From: Aristolochia californica
Lineage: Eukaryota; Streptophyta; Magnoliopsida; Piperales; Aristolochiaceae
Reading direction: 5' to 3'
Length of the DNA: 64,000 nucleotides
Assembly: GCA_029961685.1 (NCBI GenBank)
Contig: JARWKL010000008.1
Coordinates: 16,773,981 to 16,837,980 of the forward strand
Below are positions 14,001 through 26,434 of this stretch, piece by piece; positions within the stretch are counted from its first letter, which is position 1; each line of letters starts with the position of its first letter. Both the position numbers and the translations under genes were made by a program. The notes under the pieces are model-generated. The model made no database searches, had not been told where the DNA came from, and saw only the letters and a list, made by a program, of their open reading frames with translations.

Positions 14001-17000
14001 AGGTATTGTGAACTCTTTTTAGTTTTTAAATATTAGGTTCTGCAATCGTAGGAAAAAGGGGGAGGTGGGGGATTTTTAACCGAGTGTTGACTCCCAATCC
14101 ATAAGTCATTCCTTATAAAAATATAGCCCGTTGCGCATGATAAATAAATTTACAGTCATCTATGATCATTAGGTCAGCTTTTTGTAAATGGGCAAAATAA
14201 AGGCTTGTTTGACTCGGGTAAATATCCTGTTGTACGTTCACTTGAGAATTTAATGTTATTCTCTTCAAAAGGTTTGGATTCATAGGTCATTTTCATCTTT
14301 AACATGTTTTTAGCATGCATATCCATTTTTTAAAACATGTATCGAAAAAAATTTCTTACAAAATTCAAAGCTATTAGGGTGTAACTTCTGGAATATCCCA
14401 AACTTGGAAAACAAATCTTTTGTGTTCATTTGTAGTGTGTGAATAAATTTTCTTTACTTACTTTTATTATTGGTTTAATTTTTTCCAAGCCTTTTATCTC
14501 TTTGTTTATTTACGAGATGAAGGGAAAGTGAAAACTCAAGTTTCTATTTAAGAAAAAAAAGTACTCGTCTAAAAGGGAAATGCACAACGCACAAATGTAG
14601 AGAGTGATAATTCCAAAAAGTGTATGTAATTTTTAGGGATTGTAAACTCTTTTTAGTTTTTATATATGAGGTTTTGGAATCGTTGGGAAAAGGGGGAGGC
14701 GGGGGATTTTTAACCGAGTGTTGACACCCCATCCATAAGTCATTCCTTAAAAAAATATAGCCCGTTACACATGATAAATAACATTACAATCATCCATGAT
14801 CTTTTGGTCAGCTTTTTGTAAATGGGAAAAATAATGGCTTGTTTGACTCAGGTAAATATCCCAACGCACGTTCACTTGAGAATTAAATGTTATTCTCTTT
14901 AAAATGTTTGGATCCAAATGTCATTTGCATCTTTAACATGTTTCAAGAAATCATTTTTATTTTCTAAGACAAGTGCATAAAAATCTCTTTCTTATAAAAT
15001 TCCAAGCTATTAGGGTTGAACTAGTGGAATTTCCAAAATTTTGATAACAAAACTTTTGTGTTCATTTGTGGTGTGTGAATAAATTTTATAAAAATTTTTT
15101 TCGTCGTGATCTATTTGCCTTTTATCTCTTTTTTTTTTTTGTTTACGAGATGAAGGGAAAGTGAAAACTCATGTTTTGATTTAAGAAAAAAAGTACACAT
15201 CTAAAATGGTAATGCACAATGCACAAATGTAGAGAGTGATAATTCCAAAAAGTGTCTGTAATTTTTAGGGATTGTAAACGCTTTTTACTATTTATGTATG
15301 AGGTTTTTCAATCGTCGGGAAAAGGGGGAGGCGGGGGATTTTTAAAGAAGTGTTGACTCCCAATGCATAAATCATTTCTTACAAAAAATAGACCCCGTTA
15401 CGCATGATAAATCATTTTACAATCATCTATGATCGTTAGGTCAGCTTTTAGAAAATGGGAAAAATAAAGGCTTGTTTGACTCGGGTAAATATCCCACCAA
15501 ACGTTCACTTGACAATTTAATGTTATTGTTTTTAAAAGGTTTTGATCCATAGGTCATTTGCATCTTTAACATGTTTCAAGCATGCATATGCCTTTTTCAA
15601 AACATGTGTAGAAAAGTCTCTTTCTTAAAAAAATCCATGCTATAAGGGCTGAACTGGTGGAATTTCTCAAACTTGGATAAGAAAACTTTTGTGTTCATTT
15701 GTGGTGTGTGAATAAATTTTCTTTACTTACATTTGTTATTGGATTAAATTTTTTCCATACATAAACTCTAAAATTTTCATTTTGTTCTGATCTATTTGCC
15801 TTTTATCCCTTTTTTTTGTTTACATGATGAAGGAAACGTAATAACTCAAGTTTTGATTTAAGTAAACAAAATACTCATCTAAAATGGAAATGCAGAACAC
15901 ACAAATGTAGAGATTGATTATTCCAAAAAAGTGTCTGTAATTTTTAGGGATTGTAAACTCTTTTTAGTTTTTATCTATCCAGTTTTGCAATCGTTGGGAA
16001 AAGGGGAGGCGGGGGATTTTTAACCGAGTGTTGACTCCCAATCCATAGGTCATTCCTTAAAAAATTATAGCCTATTAAACACGATAAATCACTTTACAAT
16101 CATATATGATCGTTAGGTCAGCCTTTTGTAAATGGGCAAAATAATATCTTGTTTGACTCGGGTAATTATCCCACCGCATGTTCACTTGAGAATTTAATAT
16201 TATTCTCTCTAAATGGTTAGGATCCATAGGTCATTTCCATCTTTAACATGTTTCTAGCATGCATTTCCAATTTTTAAAACATGTGTAGAAAAATCTCTTT
16301 CTTATAAAATTCCAAGCTATTAGGGTTGAACTAGTGGAATTTCCAAAACTATGATAACAAAACTTTTGTGTTCATTTGTGGTGCATCAATAAAAATTTTT
16401 TACTTACATTTGTTATTGCTTTAAATTTATTCCATACATAAACTCTAAAATATTCATCTTGTTGTGATCTATTTGTTTTTTATCTTTTGTTTTTGTTTAC
16501 GAGATAAAGGGAAAGTGAAAACTTAATTTTTGATTTAAGAAAATAAAAGTACCTAACTATAATGGAAATACACAACACACAAATGTAGAGAGTGATAATT
16601 CAAAAAAGTGTCAGTAATTTTTAGGGATTGTAAACTCTTTTTAGTTCCTGTATCGGGTTTTGCAATCGTCGGGAAAAGGGGGAGGTGGGGGACTTTTAAC
16701 CGAGTGTTGACTCGCAATCCATAAGTCATTCCTTATCAAAATAAAGCCCATGACGCATGATAAATCACTTTACAATCATCTATGAATGTTAGGTCAACTT
16801 TTTGTAAATATACAAAATAATGGTTTGTTTGACTCGGGTAAATATCCCACCGCACGTTCACTTGTTAATTTAATGTTATTATTTTTAAAAGGTTTAGATC
16901 CATAGGTCATTTGCATTTTTAACATGTTTCAAGCATGCATATCCATTTTTTAAAACATGTGTAGAAAAATATCTTTCTTATAAAATTCCAAGCTATTAGG

Positions 17001-20000
17001 GTGTAACTAGAGGAATTTCCCAAAATTGGATAACAAAATTTTGGGTACATTAGTGGTGTGTTAATAAATTTTCTTTACCTACATTTTTTATTGCTTTAAA
17101 TTTTTTCTTTCCTAAAATCAAAAATTTTCTTTTTGTTTTGATCTATTTACCTTTTTCCCTTTTTTTTTTTTTTTGTTAACGAGATGAAGGGAAAGTGAAA
17201 ACTCAAGTTTTTATTTAAGAAAAAAAAAGTTCACATCTAAAACGGAAATTCACAATGCACAATTGTAGAGAGTGATAATTCCAAAAAGTGACTGTAATTT
17301 TTAGGGATTGTAAACTTATTTTTGTTTTAATATATCAGGTTTTGTAATAGTCGGGAAAAGGGGGAGGTGGGGAATTTTTAACCGAGTGTTGACTCCCAAT
17401 CCATAAGTCATTCCTTACAAAAATATAGCCCGTTACACATGATAAATCACTTTACAATCATCTATGATCGTTTGGTCAGCTTTTTGTAAATGGGCAAAAT
17501 AATGGCTAATTTGACTCGGGTAAATATCCCACTATACGTCACCTGAGAATTTAATGTTATTCTCTTTAAAAGGTTTGGATCCATAGGTCATTTCATCTTT
17601 AACATGAGTCAAGCATGCATTTCCAATTTTTAAAACATGTGTGGAAAAATATATTTCTTATAAAATTCGAAGCTATTAGGGTTGAACTAGTGGAATATCC
17701 AAAACTTGGATAACAAAAGTTTTGTGTTCATTTGTGGTGTGTGAATAAATTTTCTTTACTTACATTCGTTGTTGCTTTAAATTTTTCCCATACATAAACT
17801 CTAAAATTTTCATTTTGTTCTGATTTGTTTGCCTTTTATCTCATTTTTTGTTTACGAGATAAAGGGAAAGTGAACACTCAAGTTTGGATTTAAGAAAAAA
17901 AGTACACATCTTAAATGGAAATGCACTATGCACAAATGTGGAAAGTGATAATTCCAAAAAGTGTCCGTAATTTTTAAGGATTGTAAACTCTTTTTTTTTT
18001 TATATATCTGGTTTTGGAATCGTCGGGAAAATGGAGAGGCGGGGGATTTTCAACCGAGTGTTGACTTCCAATCCATAAGTCAATCCATACAAAAATATAG
18101 CCCGATATGCTTGATAAATCACTTTACAATCACCTATGATCGTTTGGTCAGCTTTTTGTAAATGGGCAAAATAAGGGCTTGTTTGACTCGGGTAAATATC
18201 CGACCGCACGTTCACTTGAGAATTTAATGTTATTCACTTTAAAAGGTTTGGATCGAAAGGTCATTTGCATCTTTAACCTGTTTCAAGCATGCATTTCCAT
18301 TTTTTAAAACAAGTGTAGAAAAATCTTTTTCTGATAAAATTCGAAGCTATTAAGGTTGAACTAGTCGAATTTCCCAAACTTGGATAACAAAAAATTTGTG
18401 TTCATTTGTGGTGTGTGAATAAATTTTCATTATTTACATTTGTTATTGGTTTAATTTTTTCCATACCTAAACACTAAATTTTTCTGTGTTGTGATCTATT
18501 TGCCTTTTATCGCTTTTTTTTTACGAAATGAAGGAAAGTGAAAACTCTAGTTTAAGAAAAAAAGTACACATCTAAAATGGAAATGCACAATGCACAAATG
18601 TAGAGAGTGATAATTCCAAGAAGTGTCTGTAATTTTTAGGGATTGTAAACTCTTTTTAGTTTTTATATATCAGGTTTTGCAATCGAAGGGAAAAGGGGGA
18701 GGAGGGGGAATTTTAACCGAGTGTTGACTCCCAATCCATAAGTCATTCCTAACAAAAATATAGCCCGTTATGCTTGATAAATCACTTTATAATCATCTAT
18801 GATCGTTTGGTAAATTTTTTGTAAATAGGCAAAATAATGGCTTGTTTGAGGTGGGTAAATATCCCACCGCGCGTTCACTTGAGAATTTAATGTTATTCTC
18901 TTTAAAAAGTTTGGATCCATAGGTCATTTGCATCTTTAACATGTTTCAAGCATGCATTTTCGTTTTTTAAAACATGTGTAGAAAAATCTCTTTCTTATAA
19001 AATTCCAAGCTATTAGGGTTGAACTAGTGGAATTTCAAAATTTTGGATAATAAAACTTTTGTGTTCATTTGTGGTATTTGAATAAATTTTCTTTAACTAC
19101 ATATGTTATTGCTTTAAATTTTTTTCATACATAAAGTCTAAAATTTTCATTTTGTTGTGATCTATTTGCCTTTTGTCTTTTTTTTTTTATGAGATGAAGG
19201 GAAAGTGAAAATTCAAGCTTTGAGTTAAAAAAAAAAGTACACATCTAAAATGGAAGTGGACAATGCACAAATGTAGAGAGTGATAATTCCAAAAAGTATC
19301 TGTAATTTTTATGGATTGTAAACTCTTTTTTAGTTTTTATATATCATGTTTTGCAATCGTCGGGAAAAGGGGCAAGCATGGGATTTTTAACCGAGTGTTG
19401 ACTCCCAATCCATAACTCATTCCTCAAAAAAATATAGGTCGTTGCACATGAGAAATCACTTTACTATCATCTATGATCGTTAGGTCAGCATTTTGTAAAT
19501 GGGCAAAATAATGGCTTGTTTGACTCGAGTAAATATCCCACCGCATGTTCACTTAAGCATTTAATGGTATTCTCTATAAAAAGTTTGGATCCATAGGTCA
19601 TTTGCATCTTTAAAAAGTTTCAAACATGCCTATCCATTTTTTAAAACATGTGTAGAAAAATCTCTTTCTTATAAAATTCCAAGTTATTAGGGTTGAACTA
19701 GAGGAATTTTCCTAACTTGGATAACAAAGCTTTGGTGTTCATTAGAGGTGTGTGAAAAAAAAAATTACTTATTTTTCTATTGATTGAAATTTTTTCCATA
19801 CCTAAACTCTAAAATTTTCTTTTTGTTGTGATCAATTTACCTTTTATCTCTTTTTTTCTGTTTACGAGATGAAGGGAAAGTGAAAACTCAAGTTCTGATT
19901 AAAGAAAAAAAAGTACACATCTACAATGGAAATTCACAATACACAAATGTAGAGAGTGATAATTCCAAAAAGTGTCTATAATTTTTAGGGATTGTAAACT

Positions 20001-22329
20001 CTTTTTAGTTTTTATATATGAGGTTTTACAATCGTCGGGAAAAGGGGAAGGCGGGGAATTTTTAACCAAGTGTTGACTCCCAATCCACAAGTTATTCCTC
20101 ACAAAAATATAGCCCGTTACGCATGATAAATCACTTTACAATCATCTATGATCGTTAGGTCAGCTTTTTGTAAATGGGCAAAATAATGGCTAGTTTGACT
20201 TGGGTAAATATCCCACCGCACGTTCACTTGAGAATTTAATGTTATTCTCTTTAAAAGGTTTGGATCCATAGGTCATTTGCATCTTTAACATGTTTCAAGC
20301 ATGCATTTCGAATTTTTAAAATTCGTGTAGAAAAATCTCTTTCTTATAAAATTCCAAGCTATTAGGGTTGAACTAGTGGAATTTCCCAAACTAGGATAAC
20401 AAAACTTTTGTGTTAGTTTGTGGTGTGTGAATAAATTTTCTTTACTAACATTTATTATTGATTTAAATGTTTTCCATACATAAACTCTAAAATTTTCATT
20501 TTGTTGTGATCTGTTTGCCTTTTATCTCTTGGTTTGTTTACGAGATAAAGGGAAAGTGAACACTCAAGTTTTTATTTAGGAAAAAAATTACACATCTTAA
20601 ATGGAAATGCACAATGCACAAATCTAGAGAGTGATAATTCCAAAAAGTGTCTATAATTTTTTGGGATAGTAAACTCTTTTTATTTTTTATATATCTGGTT
20701 TTGCAATCGTCAGGAAAAGGAGGAGGCGGTGAATTGTTAACCGAGTGTTTATTCTCAATCCATGAGTCATTCCTTACAAAAATATAGACCGTTACACATG
20801 ATAAATCACTTTACAATCATCTATGATCATCAGGTCAGCTTTTTTTCATTGGGCAAATTATTGGCTTGTTCGACTCGAGTAAATATCTCATCGCATGTTT
20901 ACATGAGAATTTAATGTTATTCTCTTTAAAAGGTTTGGATCCATAGGTCATTTGCATCTTTAACATGTTTCAAGCATGCATTTCCATTTTTGAAAACATG
21001 TGTAGAAAAATCTCTTTCTTATAAAATTCTAAGCAATTAGGGTTGAACTACTGGAATTTCCCAAATTTGGATAAGAAAACTTTTGTGCTCATTTGTGGAG
21101 TGTGAAGAAATTTTCTTTACTTACATATTTTATTGCTTTAAAATTTTTCCAAACATAAACTCGAAATTTTTTATTTTGTTGTAATCTATTTGCCTTTTAT
21201 CTCTTTTTTTGTTTACGAGATGAAGGGAAAGTGAAAATTCAAGTTTTGATTTAAGAAAAAAAGTACACATCTAAAATGGAAATGCGAAATGCACAAATGT
21301 AGAGAGTGATAATTCCAAAAAGTGCCTGTAATTTTTAGGGATTGTATACTCTTTCTTAGTTTTTATATATTTGGTTTTGAAATCGTCGGAAAAAGGGGGA
21401 GGCGGGGGATTTTTAACCGAGTGTTGAATCCCAATCGATAAGACATTCCTTACAAAAATATAGCTCGTTGCGCAAGATAAATCACTTTACAATCATCTAT
21501 GATCGTTAGGCAGCTTTTTGTAAATCGGCAAAATAATGGCTAGTTCAACTCAGATAAATATCCCACCGCACGTTCACTTGAGAATTTAATGTTATTTTCT
21601 TTAAAAGGTTGGGATCCATATGTCATTTGCATCTTTAACATGTTTCAAGCATGCATTTCCATTTTTTAAAACATGTGTAGAAAAATCTCTTTCTTATAAA
21701 AGTCCAAGCTATTAGGGTTGAACAAGTGGAATTTCCCAAATTTGGATAACAAAACTTTTGTGTTCATTTGTGGTGTGTGAATAAATTTTCTTTACTTACA
21801 TATGTTATTGCTTTAAATTTTTTGCATACATAAACTCTAAATTTTTCATTTTGTTGTGATCTATTTGCCCTTTATTTCTTTTTTTGTTTACGTGATGAAA
21901 GGAAAGATAAAATTCAGGTTTTGATTTAAGAAAAAAAGTTCAAATCTAAAATGGAAATGCAGAATGCCAAAATGTAGAGAGTGATGAGTTCAAAAAGTGT
22001 ATGTAATTATTAGGGATTGTAAACTCTTTTTTAGTTTTTATATATCAGGTTTTGTAATCGTTGGGAAATGGGGGAGGCGGGGGATTTTTATCCAAGTGTT
22101 GACTCCCAATCCATAAGTCATTCCTTATAGAAATATTACCCGTTATGCATGATAAATCACTTGATCCATGGCAAGGGAAGAACCTAACAGATTCACGCCT
22201 TCCATCACAGCATGCTAAAATTTCTGTGCGTATTTCTACCAATGCTAAAAACCTTGCACTTATTTCTCCCAATAGATTGAGTATGGCTAGACATTTTTCT
22301 CGGGATGAAGAATCACTCATTGTGTTCCC

Positions 22330-22343
22330 GCTCTGATATCAAA
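22330..22343 (-). other. Primer-binding site (tRNA-iMet type)
   Basis: The minus strand reads TTTGATATCAGAGC directly after the LTR end. It differs from the plant initiator-Met consensus TGGTATCAGAGC at one base in the core. It fixes the LTR as a 5' LTR on the minus strand. Confidence 0.65.
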
Positions 22344-22628
22344 TGTTAAGCACCTAGCCAATACTTACCAAAAGACCGATCTATTTGGTAGCAGAAAGGC
22401 AAGTACTTAACCCCAGGATCATAACAATACTCCTACCATTATGAGCCAACATCCTCAGTGGCCCACTCTAGCAACACTGGTCTGACCCACTTTTTGAGCC
22501 TACCAGTAATTTTAATCTGGCATCTAGGTCGCCCCCTTTGGGATTGGAACTTGCAACAACGGTATATCTCTAATACAAAGTTGTTATGGTCCCTTGCTTT
22601 GGTAACTCGGTGTGGGATTGATGAATCC

Positions 22629-23060
22629 AGAGTTGTAAGAGAGTTGCTGCTCTCGATTGGAAGGAAAAGAGCTTCCTTTTTTCAGCTATGCTGCTGTTCT
22701 TGGTAAGAGGTTGGGAAGCCCTTGCTGCTCTCGGACAGGAGGGGAATGGCCCCTTGCTGCTCACGACTGAGAGGGTTAGGACCCTTCCAGCTGCTGTCCG
22801 GGTTAGGGGCTGAAAAGACTCTAACTTGGGCAGTCCACGGATGAGAGGTTAAGAGTCCCTAACCTTGCTGCTCTCTAGTTTAATGGTTGAAGAACCTCTA
22901 GCCTTTGCTGCTCTCGGTATAGTGGCTGGAAAACCTCTATCTTGGCTCAAAAAGAGAGAGGGAGAGAGATCCTCTCTTGCTTTTGTGCACTGATTAGAGG
23001 CTAAAGACCTCTTGTTGAGCTCGGAAAAGAGGAAGAAATCTCTCCTTGTTTTTGGTGAAG
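22629..23060. repeat. Degenerate 35-70 bp tandem repeat inside an LTR
   Basis: The words TTGCTGCTCTCG, CTTGCTGCTCACG and similar recur six or more times, each followed by a GAGG...CCTC-type inverted pair such as GAGGCTAAAGACCTC near 22996. Spacing varies from about 35 to 80 bp. No protein is suggested. Confidence 0.6.
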
Positions 23061-23364
23061 AGGAAGGTAAAACAAAAAATCAAAGAGAGAAGAAAGAAAT
23101 TCATATTCAAGAGGGAACTTGATTCTAGAGCTCATCAAGGAGAACTCTGAACCCTGTTTAACCTAATTCAAGACTTGCCTTTTCTGATTCTCCTTCCCCT
23201 CTAAGTAGGGTTCAAGGCAACATAGTTTTAGGGTTTAATTTTAAAATTCTGCCCCTATGGCAATTTAACTTAAATAATGCATAAAAACGAATTTAAAACA
23301 ATATGGAAATAAAGCAATTAACTCAGTGACTCAATGAGCCTCCTTTGGATGACTCGGTTAGTTT

Positions 23365-23685
23365 TAAAAAGGATAGTCCCACATACATTAGTGAGTATAA
23401 AGATCTTGCATTTATTAGTTGACAGAAGAGGTTTCCTAAGTGGTTAATCATTTTGGGATAGGGCCTTCGATCCAATTTAACATGGTATCAGAGCAAGGTT
23501 CTCATATGTGGGCATCCACCCAAATTATCCACGTGCCCCACATGAGGGCCTCTACCCAAAATATCCATGTGCCTACACGTGAGGGGGAGATTTCAAAAGG
23601 ATAGTCCCACATACATTAGTGAGTATAAAGATCTGGCATTTATTAGTTGGCAGAAGATGTTTCCTAAGTGGCTAGTCATTTTGGG
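23365..23685 (+). mobile_element. TRIM-like short LTR element, 3' LTR truncated
   Basis: Two direct repeats of about 95 bp, both carrying AAAAGGATAGTCCCACATAC, start near 23365 and 23593 (offset 228 bp). The first runs to 23482, ends in AACA, and is followed at once by a primer-binding site. The second is preceded by a purine tract (GAGGGGGAGA at 23581-23590) and breaks off at 23685, where copia gag sequence begins. LTR-PBS-spacer-PPT-LTR in about 320 bp with no coding capacity fits a terminal-repeat retrotransposon in miniature. The repeats lack a clear TG start, so the outer boundary is uncertain. It could instead be a rearranged leader of a larger element. Confidence 0.5.
23483..23494 (+). 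other. Primer-binding site (tRNA-iMet)
   Basis: TGGTATCAGAGC, a perfect complement to the 3' end of plant initiator-Met tRNA, lies immediately after the ...TTTAACA end of the 118-bp repeat. Confidence 0.85.
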
Positions 23686-23689
23686 TCAG

Positions 23690-24052
23690 AATTTTTTCCG
23701 TACTGAGGCTCAACTTTGCACTTATTGTGGCCATCAGAACCACCTTGTGGCATCATGCTGGAAACTTCATGGCAAGCCTGATTGGGCTATAGCTAACCCA
23801 GTCTCGGTTAACGTTGAGAAAAATGAAGATAAGGCTGAATCATCATCCGAAAATGTGACTCTTACGGCTGAGGACTATGCTGCATTTCAGAAAATGAAGT
23901 CCTTGAAGGAATCCTCTATTCCCTCATCATCTACTGATGCCACTACTATTGCCTCAGGTATGCTCTCTTCCTCTTCTTCCTCTTCCTCTTGGATCATCGA
24001 CTTCGGGGCCTCCGAACATCTATCAGGTAACAAACACTTGTTGCAGTCCTAA
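23690..24052 (+). pseudogene. Copia A gag C-terminus and protease (broken)
   Basis: Open frame continuous with an upstream ATG at 23567, which lies in the TRIM-like sequence and is therefore not the native start. Gag binds RNA, and protease cuts the polyprotein. A canonical CCHC zinc knuckle (C-x2-C-x4-H-x4-C) starts at 23717 and is followed by LHGKPDW. A Ser/Thr-rich linker follows, then WIIDFGAS at 23991. The copia protease active site is normally D-S/T-G; here it is D-F-G, so the protease should be inactive. A stop at 24050 ends the frame shortly after HLSGNKHLLQS; the rest of the protease continues in other frames to about 24200. Confidence 0.85.
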
Positions 24053-24205
24053 TCTCCTTGTTATCCTCATAAATTCGTTACTATTGTTGATGGTACCCAA
24101 ACCAAGGTCCTTGGCAAAGGTTCCTCCTCTCTTACTTCATCTATTCCCCTTCGAGATGTTTTGTTTGTTCCTTAATTTCCTTTAAATTTTCTCTAGGTTA
24201 GCCAA

Positions 24206-25249
24206 TTGACCAAACAATTAAATTGCTCTATCACCTTCTCACCATCTTCTTGTGTCTTTCAAGATCTCACTACGAAGCGGGTGATTGGTGGTGGCCATGA
24301 AAAGGGGTTTTTTTACTACTTCACTCTTCCACCATTAGTTGCATTATCGTCCACTACATCTGAGGCCCAACTTTGGCACAACCGACTTGGTCATCCGTCT
24401 ACCCCTTCACTTCGTTCTTTGGTTTCATCTTTAAAAGAACTTTCTAATTTCAGTTGTGAGGTTTGTCAATTAAGTAAACATGTCAGGAATACATATTCTC
24501 CTCATCTTACAACTACAAGTACTGCTCCATTTGAGCTAATACATTTTGATGTATGGGGCCCTTTATGTGTCTCAAATATTTCCCAAGTTAAATATTTTGT
24601 TATTTTTGTTGATGATTTTACTCGAGTGACTTGGTTATATCTATTTAAAGAGCGTTCCAAAATTCCTCCTTTGTTTAAAAATTTTCATGCTATGGTCTTG
24701 ACACAATTTGGGAAGAAAATTCAAACCCTTAGATCTGATAATGCGAAGGAATACATGTCTCATGACTTCAAATTATTTTGTGAGAGTAATGGGCTTATTC
24801 ATCAAACATCATGTGCCTATACTCCTCAACAAAATCGTGTTGCTGAAAGGAAGAATCATCATCTTCTTGACGTTGCTCGGGGCCTCCTCTGCTCCATGAA
24901 GGTACCCTATTTCTATTGGCCTCATACTATACTTACAACATGCTTTCTCATTAATAGGTTACCTTCATCAGTCCTTCATCGTAAAACTCCTTACTCTGTG
25001 TTATTTAATGGTGAAAATCCTTTTTCTCTTCCTTTGAAAGTGTTTGGATGTACGTGTTTTGTTCATGTTACATCTCCATATAAAAACAAACTAGATCCTC
25101 GATCTATGAAGAGCATTTTTTTGGGATACTCTTGCACCCTGAAAGGTTATGTCTGTTACAATCCTACTCTTCGGAGGATGTTTATCTCTAGGGATGTGAC
25201 TTTATTTGAGAACACTCCCTTCTACTCCTCCCATGATGCTCCTCCATGA
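24206..25249 (+). pseudogene. Copia A integrase (catalytic triad intact, polyprotein context broken)
   Basis: A 347-residue open frame with the GAG-pre-integrase zinc domain (H58, H63, C84, C87 in HNRLGH...CEVC) and the integrase core. The catalytic acids are D115 (HFDVWGP), D178 (RSDNAKEY) and E214 (VAERKN); the D-to-E gap is 35 residues, the expected DD35E spacing. The conserved QQNGVAE has G changed to R. After the core come ARGLL, the FLINRLPS segment and FLGYS...KGYVCYNP, typical of the copia integrase C-terminus. The frame closes at a TGA at 25247. The ATG is internal to the polyprotein and not a real start. In a working element this protein inserts the cDNA into the genome. Confidence 0.9.
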
Positions 25250-25539
25250 TGGACTTGTCCTTCTACTACTCCTTGTCCGCTTGTGCCGTTCAATCTTGGA
25301 GTGGATCCATCCCCTGATGCACCGGCCATACCTTCACCTGTGGAGTTTTTGGATCCACCCGAGGTAAGTCCATCTCCTCCTATGTATGGGCCTGAATTTT
25401 ATACTCGGTCTATTGCTTTAAGAAAATAACATCGCTCTTGTACTACTTTGTATCCTATCTCAAATTTTATGTCTCACCATCGCTTGTCTTCCAAGTGTTT
25501 TCAGTTTCTTGCGTCCCTTTCTTCTACTTCCATTTCGTA

Positions 25540-26434
25540 GTCGTATCAGGAGGCCCTGAGACATCCAGGATGGAAGGTGGCTATGGATGAAGAAATGCAC
25601 ATCTTATACGAAAACCAAACCTGGTACTTAACATCACTCCCAAAAGGTAAAAGACTGGTTGGTTGTCGATGGGTTTTTTTTGGTGAAACATAATCCGGAA
25701 GGATCAGTTGCTCATCTTAAAGCTCGACTGGTTGCTAAGGGCTATATGCTATGGGATAGATTATGAGGAGACCTTCTCTCCTGTTGCAAAATTGAATTCT
25801 GTAAGCATCATCTTATCTATTGCTGCTAACTCCTCATGGCCCGTCTATCAGTTGGATGTTAAAAATGCTTTTTTAAATGGTGATATTAGTGAGAAAATTT
25901 ATATGGTTCAACCACCTGGTTATGTGGTTGAGGGGGAGTCAGTATGTAGTTTAAAAAAGTCTTTATATGGGGCTTAAGCAGTCCCCTTGGGCTTGGTTTG
26001 ATAAATTTAGTCAAACACTCCTACGGTTTGATTTTCATCGGTGCTCAGTTGATAATTCCGTATATTATAAAGATACGATCAAAGGGAAAATATTATTGGC
26101 CGTATACATGGATGATATTATCTTAACCGGTGATGATGCTTTGAGCATACAAGAGGTGAAGCAGATGATATGTCAGGAATTCAAGACTAAAGACCTCGGT
26201 ATGCTTAAATCTTTTTTAAGTATAGAAGTTCTTCAATCCAAACATGGGATAATATTGTCTCAAAGGAAATATGTCTTGGATGTCCTTGAAGAAACAAGAT
26301 TGAAGGGTTGTAGACCAGTTGACACACCTATGGATACAAATGTAAAATTACGTGCCACAAATGAAGAAAATATTGATATTGGCAAATATCAAAGACTTGG
26401 GGGAAAAATGATTTATCTCACTGGCAGGCTTTAG
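25540..26434 (+). pseudogene. Copia A reverse transcriptase (frameshifted, internal deletion)
   Basis: Reverse transcriptase makes cDNA from the element RNA. The N-terminal block (HPGWKVAMDEEMH...WVF) lies at 25560-25680 and is frameshifted at a T run near 25676. The middle block (IDYEETFSPVAKLNS...QLDVKNAFLNGDI) lies at 25755-25977, with a further shift at SLYG/LKQSP near 25970. The 25967-26434 frame holds YMDD (second and third acids at residues 49-50), TKDLG, LSQRKYVLD and DTPMD. Near 26410 the sequence jumps from IYLT to the QALE...YLKGAPGRG segment, losing roughly 30 codons. The YMDD box is intact but the enzyme could not be made in one piece. Confidence 0.9.

Larger units (their letters stand above)
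5284..22162 (-). repeat. ~670-bp satellite array, block 2 (inverted orientation)
   Basis: About 25 monomers of the same satellite, all reverse-complemented relative to block 1. The anchor AACTAGTGG occurs at about 5898, 6573, 7244, 7920, 8591, 9267, 9938, 10611, 11054, 11731, 12406, 13711, 14380, 15019, 15652, 16329, 17005, 17685, 18359, 19022, 19696, 20371, 21046 and 21721. It is missing from the unit near 13050. Undamaged spacings are 663-680 bp. Short spacings mark internal deletions: 443 bp ending at 11054, and 639 and 633 bp around 14480 and 15090. The array stops in mid-monomer at 22162, where unrelated retroelement sequence begins. No gene, RNA gene or transposon insertion was seen inside it. 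Confidence 0.97.
22163..23364 (-). mobile_element. Minus-strand LTR retrotransposon fragment: 5' LTR, PBS, start of internal region
   Basis: Read on the minus strand this is an LTR ending in ...CTTAACA (complement of TGTTAAG at 22344), followed by the primer-binding site at 22330-22343 and about 170 bp of internal sequence truncated at the satellite edge. The internal piece opens a minus frame starting at 22320 (MSDSSSREKCLAILNLLGE...) that looks like the start of a gag-type protein but runs into satellite after about 53 codons. The outer end of the LTR on the right is not resolved; it lies before 23365. The LTR holds a degenerate tandem repeat (separate entry). Clade not assigned. Confidence 0.6.

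Noticed and set aside
4277..21000. Short open frames in the satellite repeating NKKRDKRQxDHNKMKILEFMYGKNL
   Set aside because: They recur only because the monomer recurs. Most monomers break the frame with indels, and there is no start or codon-level conservation.
22045..22320. 91-codon minus frame starting MSDSSSREKC
   Set aside because: The first part is likely real retroelement gag start, but the end is satellite sequence, so the frame as a whole is chimeric and not a gene.
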